From Rhodospirillales bacterium (GTDB lineage Bacteria > Pseudomonadota > Alphaproteobacteria > Rhodospirillales > Casp-alpha2), in NCBI GenBank assembly GCA_018664265.1, contig JABJOR010000341.1:1-5388 (forward strand): a stretch of DNA of 5,388 nt. Reading direction: 5' to 3'. The notes beneath the pieces are model-generated. The model was not told where the DNA came from. It worked only from the letters and a program-made list of their open reading frames with translations, and did not search any database. The position numbers were made by a program, and so were the translations under genes. Of the stretch, positions 1-4,350 are shown in pieces; positions within the stretch are counted from its first letter, which is position 1, and the number at the start of each line of letters is the position of its first letter.

Positions 1-31
1 AGAGCTCAAAGAAATCGACTATGAATGGTAA
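1..31 (+). CDS. Possible 3' end of an upstream gene (edge fragment)
   Basis: A frame entering from the left edge reads ELKEIDYEW and stops at 29-31, overlapping the start of the next gene by 11 bases. A second frame reads RAQRNRL and stops at 22-24, giving an ATGA overlap with the ATG at 21. Either would suit a tightly packed operon. Too little sequence is present to choose between them or to name a product. The absence of a convincing Shine-Dalgarno site before the ATG at 21 is compatible with translational coupling to such an upstream gene. Confidence 0.25.
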   Translation, partial: ELKEIDYEW

Positions 32-1508
32 AGTATTAATTACCGGTGGACATGGGAATTTGGGAAGTTGGTTAACTAAAGAATTTTGCAAAAGCGGTTA
101 TGATGTATATGTTTTAACGAGATCTGCAAAAACGAAAATACCAAATATCCAATATAAATTAATTGAGGCTGATGTTACAGATTATGAAGGCTTATCAAAA
201 AAACTTGATTTAAATTTTGATTTTTGTATACATACGGCTAGTTTTAATGAATATTTTTTAAAAGATTACCCTAAAAAAGCTCTCGATATCAAGCCTGACT
301 ATGTGGAAGCATACAGCAACCTCAGCATTGCTCTCAAAGAACAAGGCAAATTTGATGAGGCCGTAGCCAGTTGCCAAAAGGCCCTCGATATAAGACCAAA
401 TTACGCCGAAGCACATAACAATCTTGGTGTTACTCTCAAAGACTTGGGGAAACCGGATGAAGCCATTGCCAGCTTTAAGAAAGCCATTTCCTTCAAACCT
501 GGATACTCTGAAGCTATTAACAATCTCTGCCTTGCACTAAGAGATCAGGGCAAGATGGACGAAGCCATTCTATTACTAGAATCCAATTTAGAAAATGGCC
601 CAGTAAACGTAATCAATAGCGATTCTTTAACCAGCATATTGAATCATCACATGCCGAGTGCTGAAAATCCAGGCAGGTACAGCAAAGCACAAGAAGCATT
701 GCAACATGTGATGCCGGATTACACGGCTGCGTCCGGGATCGGGGATGAAACTGTGCGGCAATTGTATCAGGAATGCCAAAGTATTCTTGCCTCTTATAAG
801 CTGAATAGCAAAACCGATCAGTTGCAGATTTATCGGGGTGAACATATTAATCTGGGATGTGTCAGGCACTTAAGAGTGTTTAAAACTTTTAATATTATTC
901 CAGAATTTTGCTTTGGTTGTTATAAAGTTTCAATAGAACCTCGAACGGTCATGGAGCTCATAAAACTTATGTTGGTATTTGATATCCTCGCAATACCAAA
1001 TGATAGAGCCAGAAAGTGTATGGTAGAGGTCAGGCCTGATATATCAGGTGCATATAAAGGATATATTTATTGTAAAACCCTCGAGGAAGGAAAGGAAATT
1101 GCCGCTATAGTCCAAAATATCGTCGGTGAGAAAATTTCAAAAGAAATTACAATTTCCGTAAAAAGAGGATGTTCTGAATATTCAGTGGCCTATCCTGAAT
1201 ATGGTCAAATTAAAAACAATGACCATCAACAAATGAAATACAATGAAGAGTGGCGTGAAAATGAAGAGTTTGCTGATAACAATCTGATTGGGCACGTTTA
1301 TCCACCTGTATTCAACACATCTAACCACTCCGGAATGACATTGCGTGATGTCTTCATAATGCATAAATGGCTAGAATATGCTGCTACGATTGGAGACCTA
1401 AGCTACCTTGAGGTTTCCAAATCACCTGTACAAAAAATGCAAATTAAGCGCCCTTCATTTCAGGTTGTTGATAAAATCAAAGAGGTCAAAGGAGACAGCG
1501 TAAATTGA
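21..1508 (+). CDS. Chimeric protein: truncated NAD-dependent epimerase N-terminus fused to TPR repeats and a conserved Cys-containing domain
   Basis: One uninterrupted frame of 495 residues joins parts of two unrelated families. Residues 1-85 begin with a Rossmann nucleotide-binding motif, LITGGHGNLGSW (GxxGxxG), followed by the DVTD and HTAS segments typical of extended SDR sugar-nucleotide epimerases/dehydratases. That family usually has about 300 residues and a YxxxK catalytic pair, which is absent here, so epimerase activity is very unlikely. Residues 92-125, 126-159 and 160-193 are three 34-residue TPR units. Residues ~205-395 resemble the C-terminal region I associate with TPR proteins of marine alphaproteobacteria. 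Landmarks are PEFCFGCYKV (295-304), RKCMVEVRP (331-339), YKGYIYC (345-351) and KRGCSEY (381-387), with Cys280, 297, 300, 333, 351 and 384. The function of that domain is unknown to me. Residues 396-495 are not recognised. The start at 21 has only a weak AAAGAA-like ribosome site. G+C rises from about 28% to about 44% at the junction. Confidence 0.85.
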   Translation: MNGKVLITGGHGNLGSWLTKEFCKSGYDVYVLTRSAKTKIPNIQYKLIEADVTDYEGLSKKLDLNFDFCIHTASFNEYFLKDYPKKALDIKPDYVEAYSNLSIALKEQGKFDEAVASCQKALDIRPNYAEAHNNLGVTLKDLGKPDEAIASFKKAISFKPGYSEAINNLCLALRDQGKMDEAILLLESNLENGPVNVINSDSLTSILNHHMPSAENPGRYSKAQEALQHVMPDYTAASGIGDETVRQLYQECQSILASYKLNSKTDQLQIYRGEHINLGCVRHLRVFKTFNIIPEFCFGCYKVSIEPRTVMELIKLMLVFDILAIPNDRARKCMVEVRPDISGAYKGYIYCKTLEEGKEIAAIVQNIVGEKISKEITISVKRGCSEYSVAYPEYGQIKNNDHQQMKYNEEWRENEEFADNNLIGHVYPPVFNTSNHSGMTLRDVFIMHKWLEYAATIGDLSYLEVSKSPVQKMQIKRPSFQVVDKIKEVKGDSVN

Positions 1509-1521
1509 TATTCAATTTTAC
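1500..1521. repeat. A+T-rich inverted repeat spanning the stop codon of the chimeric gene
   Basis: AAATTGA (1502-1508) and TCAATTT (1512-1518) are perfectly complementary around a TAT loop. Two further pairs (G1500-C1521, T1501-A1520) form across a bulged T. The TGA stop at 1506-1508 lies inside the left arm. The stem is almost entirely A-T and has no U run of its own, so it is probably a weak 3'-end structure rather than the terminator itself. Confidence 0.35.
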
Positions 1522-1621
1522 TCTTGTTTTAATAAATTTTTAATTTTTAAATCCGTAAGCTCAGTGGGTTTTTTTGTGCTAATCACCCATCATACCCCAT
1601 ACGCTTTGCCCACTTATTCAA
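1521..1621. repeat. Direct repeat, copy A: spacer, terminator and sulfotransferase tail
   Basis: This ~100-base segment aligns with 1931-2041. Both begin CTNTTGTTTTAA, pass through an A+T-rich spacer into AAATCCG, a terminator hairpin and GCTAATCACCC, and then enter the end of the minus-strand sulfotransferase. Similarity is highest over the last 44 bases (40 of 44 identical by hand alignment, 1578-1621 against 1998-2041) and loose in the spacer. In copy A the repeat follows the chimeric TPR gene, whereas in copy B it follows a tRNA-Glu 3' end. Confidence 0.65.
1549..1575 (+). terminator. Probable rho-independent terminator of the chimeric gene
   Basis: AAATCC (1549-1554) pairs with GGGTTT (1566-1571), including one U-G pair, around an 11-base loop. 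The right arm runs into seven consecutive T residues (1569-1575). It lies 40 bases after the stop codon at 1508. The stem is short. It aligns with the much stronger hairpin at 1960-1988 and looks like a worn copy of it. Confidence 0.5.
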
Positions 1622-1879
1622 GACGGGCAGAACAGGTTGAAGGTGGCCCTGGTAACCTTCCCAACGACCTTGGGCAGAAGTGTAGAGGTCTTGGGTTACC
1701 TGATTGTAACTGGCTGTACTTATCCGGCCCCGTTGCAAGGCGGTTTCAGCGTAATTGCGCACACCATCATCCCAATCCAGCCCAAGGAAGTCGAGGGCAG
1801 GGGACACAGTCCCTTCAAAATCCTCAATAAGGCTTTCATATCGCACCGTGTGTACATCTAATGTCATAATTGCCTGGTA
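1583..1879 (-). pseudogene. C-terminal fragment of a TPR-type sulfotransferase (copy A)
   Basis: The minus strand is open from about 1879 to the TGA at 1583-1585. From the internal ATG at 1865-1867 it encodes 94 residues. Landmarks are HTVRYESLIEDFEG, DFLGLDWDD, ALQRGRISTASYNQV, GRWEGY and a closing LPVLNKWAKRMGYDG. This is the typical C-terminal end of Sulfotransfer_3-type enzymes, which often carry N-terminal TPR repeats and transfer sulfate from PAPS. The N-terminal 5'-phosphosulfate-binding loop is missing, so the fragment should be inactive. The reading frame continues upstream of the ATG as YQAI, matching the third copy, and then homology stops where the tRNA fragment begins. This shows that the ATG is an internal methionine of a once longer protein. 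No ribosome site is visible before it. The family assignment is confident and the broken state nearly certain. Confidence 0.85.
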
Positions 1880-1880
1880 C

Positions 1881-1930
1881 GCTGGCCTTTCACGCCGGAA
1901 ACACGGGTTCGAACCCCGTTGGGGTCACCA
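1881..1930 (+). tRNA. tRNA-Glu (TTC) 3' fragment: anticodon arm to CCA, 5' part missing
   Basis: The anticodon stem CTGGC (1882-1886) pairs with GCCGG (1894-1898) around the loop CTTTCAC, giving anticodon TTC (1889-1891), which reads Glu codons. A four-base variable region follows. The T arm is ACGGG/CCCGT (1903-1907 with 1915-1919) with loop TTCGAAC. Then come the 3' acceptor strand TGGGGTC (1920-1926), discriminator A1927 and encoded CCA (1928-1930). The matching 5' acceptor strand, GACCCCA, and a proper D arm are absent. The sequence to the left is sulfotransferase remnant instead. The fragment therefore cannot make a functional tRNA. A 3' tRNA piece starting near the anticodon stem is the usual footprint of a tyrosine-recombinase attachment site, although simple recombination could also leave it. 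Confidence 0.85.
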
Positions 1931-1959
1931 CTTTTGTTTTAAAAATTTCAGAATTTTCA

Positions 1960-1994
1960 AATCCGCTGGTTCAATAGAACAGCGGATTATTTTA
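1960..1994. terminator. Strong bidirectional terminator between the tRNA-Glu fragment and the TadG-like gene
   Basis: AATCCGCTG (1960-1968) and CAGCGGATT (1980-1988) form a perfect nine-pair stem. TTC and GAA then extend it by three pairs around an AATA loop, with G1969 bulged. A T-rich tract, ATTTTAT, follows on the plus strand, and TTTGAAAATTC follows on the minus strand. It would end transcripts from the tRNA side and from the TadG-like operon. Confidence 0.7.
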
Positions 1995-1997
1995 TGA

Positions 1998-2041
1998 GCT
2001 AATCACCCGTCATACCCCACACGCTTTACCCACTCATTCAA
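1998..2041 (-). pseudogene. Very short sulfotransferase 3' tail (copy B)
   Basis: Read on the minus strand, this matches the last codons of the 1583-1879 fragment: LNEWVKRVGYDG followed by TGA and the same GGGTGATTAGC exit sequence. Forty of 44 bases agree with 1578-1621. Homology ends at about 2041, inside the last codons of the TadG-like gene, whose stop at 2034-2036 is therefore built within the shared TTGAAT(A/G)AGTGGG sequence in another frame. Confidence 0.65.
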
Positions 2042-3449
2042 TCAGGGAAACCTGATAGGACGTTTGTACAGGTTTAATACCGGCAAAGCCTTCACATTTA
2101 TTATCGATATCGGCATTACCGGTGAAGGAAAGTTTTTTCGCGATAAGCTGCAGACACCCGTCATCATCGGCATCGTTCCCACCGGAGAAAGATACGGTGT
2201 TATTCGGAATATAGATTACGCCCGTTAATTCTGTGTCTGAATCCCCTGTAAAGGAAAAACCATTGGTGGGGCTTGATGCGCTGTCCGGGTCCTGAAAAAA
2301 CAAAATACCGGCATAATCGCCTTCAAGCGAAGCGCTTAAATTTATCGACCCGCCGCCAGCGACAGAGGCCTTTGCCCATTCAGGGGTTACCCCGGTAAAA
2401 AGGAAAGAGGTGTTTAGCCCCGTCACGTTCGATCCGCCATTAATCATCAAGCTGTCTTCTTTGAAGATATATGTGACCGTATCCGAGCTATCCCCGGAAG
2501 ATGTATAGGCAGGATTCAAATCAATCGTTTCCCCTGCGTTGATGGTCATGCCGCCACAAATCACCACATACCCGTCGCCATCATCATCGTCCAGAACAGT
2601 TGAGTCCGTCGCATTGATATCTGCTCCGCTAATATTGTCGTCCTCATCACAGGGGAGGGCCTCCGGGTTACCATATTCGTCAACCGGCATTGATAAATCT
2701 ACATAGGGATCAGCAATCACCGGTAAATTTATTTTGCCTTCGCTACATTCCGTATAATTAATACTTCCATTAATATCACCAGACGTGGCCACACAATCGA
2801 CGTTCAGGTCTGCTCCACCGTTAATATTAATGGATCTGGAATCAGTCGAGCGCGTTGCAACTTCGCAACCGTTCATAGTCACCACGGCTGAGCCGGAAAC
2901 ACTAACAGCACCAGACGCCGTTGTATCAAGTGCCAGGGCACAGGCTTCCTCACCGGAGGCCGCAGAATTTGCAACGGCTCGTGCGGAGATTACCACTGAA
3001 AAATCCTCAATCATACTGGCAAACAATAAATTGACTGGCCTGCTTATGTTGACTTCAACAGCGTCCGTTTCACTTGTATTTGGCCCAGTTGCCGGAGGGT
3101 TATCTGCAACCAGCGTATCTGTTGAGACATCATATTGATTGGCTGTGGCTGCAGAAACGGTTTTGCTCAGCACAGTCGATGTTGTGGCATCCAGCTCAAT
3201 AGCTTCATAGGCACCGGCAATGGCCGCTGAATCGGCAGTTGTTTGTATATCCCGCTTGAGCTGAAACCACATGCTGACCTCTACACCAAGACCAATAAAC
3301 ATGACCAAAATAGGTAAGACCAAAGCCAGTGCAATTGTGACACTGCCACGGCGCGCAGAGCTGAAGCGCATTAGCTCGTCGATACTGAACAACGATTTAA
3401 AGTATCGAGAGACCATTTGCCTGTAACCATATCTGTTCACTGTAATCAT
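2034..3449 (-). CDS. TadG-like Flp/Tad pilus-associated exported protein
   Basis: The product is 471 residues. After a basic N-terminus it has RRGSVTIALALVLP (33-46), one membrane helix (about 36-60) and QTTADSAAIAGA (69-80). This is the hallmark of the TadE/TadG-like family (Flp pilus assembly, N-terminally anchored in the inner membrane with an exported body). The body is rich in Ser, Gly, Asp and Asn and has eight cysteines, all after the helix, suggesting disulfides. An acidic stretch with DDDDGDGY (287-294) recalls calcium-binding loops. The C-terminus, with LTGVIYIPNNTVSFSG and a closing VSLIE, matches the usual TadG-like ending, so the gene is complete. I chose ATG at 3447-3449 because it overlaps the upstream stop as ATGA. 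An in-frame ATG at 3621-3623 lies deep in the upstream gene, and one at 3414-3416 is a possible alternative. No other tad genes are visible, so a role in a working pilus is inferred. Confidence 0.8.
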   Translation of the reverse strand: MITVNRYGYRQMVSRYFKSLFSIDELMRFSSARRGSVTIALALVLPILVMFIGLGVEVSMWFQLKRDIQTTADSAAIAGAYEAIELDATTSTVLSKTVSAATANQYDVSTDTLVADNPPATGPNTSETDAVEVNISRPVNLLFASMIEDFSVVISARAVANSAASGEEACALALDTTASGAVSVSGSAVVTMNGCEVATRSTDSRSININGGADLNVDCVATSGDINGSINYTECSEGKINLPVIADPYVDLSMPVDEYGNPEALPCDEDDNISGADINATDSTVLDDDDGDGYVVICGGMTINAGETIDLNPAYTSSGDSSDTVTYIFKEDSLMINGGSNVTGLNTSFLFTGVTPEWAKASVAGGGSINLSASLEGDYAGILFFQDPDSASSPTNGFSFTGDSDTELTGVIYIPNNTVSFSGGNDADDDGCLQLIAKKLSFTGNADIDNKCEGFAGIKPVQTSYQVSLIE

Positions 3450-3850
3450 CCCACTAACAAGGTGATTTGTCGGAGGTAGGCGATGCCAAGGAAGGTAACG
3501 ATCTGAAAGCTGCCCAGAATCACGTATGCTCTGGCGGCGACGGCCAATCGCCAATCCGTATTTTGTATCCGGGTGCAAGCCCATATCTTGAAAAAGGCCC
3601 ACACTGTGTAGACAACAAAACAAACAAAATAAGCATGCAATAGCGTTGGCATTCCCATATCAGATGTGAAGGTAATAAGCATTGCAATAAAAGGCAGGCC
3701 AAAAATTGTGTTGCCTGCAACCCCGTAAAGCCAGCAAGCTCGCTCTAAGGTGTCAACTTTGCGCCATATGGATTGAGGGTCAGTTTTCCTGAAAAACCTG
3801 AACGGATCAAGGCTGTCGATGGGAGACTGAAGTTGAACATAAATGGACAT
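3446..3850 (-). CDS. Small membrane protein of unknown function, coupled to the TadG-like gene
   Basis: The 134-residue product has a soluble, charged N-terminus (1-38) and three predicted membrane helices at about 39-61, 71-92 and 103-126, with little outside them. I do not recognise the family. The start is well supported by AAGGAA six bases upstream of the ATG. Its TGA stop overlaps the ATG of the TadG-like gene as ATGA, so the two are almost certainly co-transcribed and translationally coupled. That context suggests an accessory role in assembly or anchoring of the TadG-like protein, but the sequence itself shows no catalytic motif. Confidence 0.7.
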   Translation of the reverse strand: MSIYVQLQSPIDSLDPFRFFRKTDPQSIWRKVDTLERACWLYGVAGNTIFGLPFIAMLITFTSDMGMPTLLHAYFVCFVVYTVWAFFKIWACTRIQNTDWRLAVAARAYVILGSFQIVTFLGIAYLRQITLLVG

Positions 3851-3856
3851 ATTCGT

Positions 3857-3862
3857 TTCCTT
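3857..3862 (-). promoter_or_regulatory. Shine-Dalgarno site of the small membrane protein
   Basis: AAGGAA on the minus strand lies six bases before the ATG at 3850. This fixes the start and argues against an overlapping 72-codon frame (3807-4025) that begins further upstream in the leader. Confidence 0.65.
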
Positions 3863-3929
3863 TTGGTATCTCCGCTGTCGTGGTAAATGCTTTTTTAAGC
3901 ATATACTTTAGACCGGTGGATTTGCGTTG

Positions 3930-3945
3930 CTGCTGTTTCCAGCAG
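3930..3945 (-). promoter_or_regulatory. Leader hairpin with a GAAA tetraloop
   Basis: In the sense of the TadG-like operon the sequence reads CTGCTG-GAAA-CAGCAG, a six-pair perfect stem capped by a GNRA-type tetraloop. It lies about 80 bases upstream of the first start codon, in a likely 5' untranslated region. No T tract follows, so it is not an intrinsic terminator. It may stabilise the mRNA or bind a factor, but its function is not shown. Confidence 0.4.
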
Positions 3946-3959
3946 GTTGCCGTTTCGAA

Positions 3960-3986
3960 GAAATTTCGGTGTCCGAAAAAAATTTC
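3960..3986. repeat. Nested inverted repeat in the leader of the TadG-like operon
   Basis: TTTCGG (3964-3969) and CCGAAA (3973-3978) are perfect complements around TGT. Flanking GAAATTT (3960-3966) and AAATTTC (3980-3986) form a second, slightly offset pair. It could be an operator or an RNA structure. It is not followed by a U run in either direction. Confidence 0.35.
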
Positions 3987-4033
3987 AAACTCTGAACATA
4001 AGATAATTAGAACACACGCATACAATATCAGTC

Positions 4034-4049
4034 AGTGATTACTGTCACA
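4034..4049 (-). promoter_or_regulatory. CRP/FNR-family-like operator upstream of the TadG-like operon
   Basis: The minus strand reads TGTGA-CAGTAA-TCACT, matching the TGTGA-N6-TCACA pattern of CRP-type sites at nine of ten half-site positions. It lies 183 bases before the first start codon. A possible -10 element, TATCTT (4005 down to 4000), is roughly 30 bases downstream, which would place the operator centre near -48. A single 16-base match can arise by chance, and alphaproteobacterial CRP/FNR paralogues vary in preference. Confidence 0.4.
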
Positions 4050-4097
4050 TAATACAGAATGTCTTTCCTTTTGACCTTAGTTTGATTTAACTGACGA

Positions 4098-4314
4098 CAT
4101 CATACCCCATGCGCTTTGCCCACTTATTCAAGACGGGCAGAACAGGTTGAAGATGATCGCGGTAGCCTTCCCAACGACTTTGGGCTGATGTGAATACATC
4201 GTGTGTAACTTTATCCCGCCAACCCCAGAGTAGGGGGTGCCGTTCCAGCAAAATCCTCAATCAGGCTTTCGTAGCGCTCCGTGATAATATCTAATGTTAA
4301 TAATCGCCTAGTAT
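4098..4314 (-). pseudogene. C-terminal fragment of a TPR-type sulfotransferase, frameshifted and internally deleted (copy C)
   Basis: The minus strand aligns with 1588-1879 over its whole length but lacks about 75 bases in the middle, corresponding to the DWDD to STASYNQV part of copy A. The upstream segment reads LDIITERYESLIEDF. The downstream segment reads KVTHDVFTSAQSRWEGY and ends LPVLNKWAKRMGYD. They are in different frames, and a TAG lies next to the YQAI position. The last 55 bases (4098-4152) differ from 1588-1642 at a single base, whereas the rest is clearly more diverged. No product is expected. This copy has a different downstream exit (DVVS, then TAA) and no terminator of the kind seen beside copies A and B. 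Confidence 0.8.
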
Positions 4315-4317
4315 AAT
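4312..4317 (+). promoter_or_regulatory. Possible -10 element (TATAAT) for the methyltransferase gene
   Basis: A perfect TATAAT would start transcripts near 4324, leaving a short leader of about 27 bases before the ATG at 4351. No good -35 box lies at 16-18 bases, and there is no extended -10 TG. It falls at the edge of the sulfotransferase remnant, where copy A reads GGTACG instead. Confidence 0.35.
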
Positions 4318-4350
4318 CAGATTGGCACAGTAATTAAGAGGGCAGGGCAC

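Larger units (their letters stand above)
1931..2041. repeat. Direct repeat, copy B: tRNA downstream spacer, terminator and sulfotransferase tail
   Basis: This is the second copy of the segment at 1521-1621. It starts directly after the tRNA CCA, contains the intact strong hairpin at 1960-1988, and ends in the short sulfotransferase tail that abuts the TadG-like gene. The better preserved terminator suggests that copy B keeps the older arrangement: a tRNA-Glu gene with its terminator, facing a convergent sulfotransferase gene. Confidence 0.65.

Noticed and set aside
291..599. DNA tandem repeat or CRISPR-like array
   Set aside because: The periodicity is about 102 bases and reflects 34-residue TPR protein units with diverged bases. 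There are no short identical repeats with unique spacers.
1500..1521. Hairpin at the stop codon of the chimeric gene as its terminator
   Set aside because: The stem is almost all A-T and is not followed by a U run. The hairpin at 1549-1575 is the better candidate.
1564..1861. Two plus-strand frames across the tRNA-proximal region (1564-1830 and 1637-1861)
   Set aside because: Both are antisense to the sulfotransferase fragment, whose protein similarity clearly identifies the true coding strand.
1583..1867. 94-codon minus-strand frame as an intact small gene
   Set aside because: Its sequence is the C-terminal end of a much larger sulfotransferase family, the frame continues upstream of the ATG, and no ribosome site is present.
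1870..1930. Complete tRNA-Glu gene
   Set aside because: The 5' acceptor strand GACCCCA and the D arm are absent. The left flank aligns with sulfotransferase remnant up to about 1879.
2785..3138. 117-codon plus-strand frame opposite the TadG-like gene
   Set aside because: It is an antisense shadow of the Ser/Thr/Asp-rich coding sequence, with no start signal and no recognisable domain.
3450..3623. N-terminal extension of the TadG-like protein by 58 residues
   Set aside because: It lies entirely within the upstream membrane-protein gene in another frame, and the ATGA-overlapping ATG at 3449 gives a normal TadG-like N-terminus.
3807..4025. 72-codon minus-strand frame beginning in the operon leader
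   Set aside because: It has no recognisable domain, overlaps the well-supported start of the membrane-protein gene, and covers the leader hairpins. A leader peptide is possible but unsupported.
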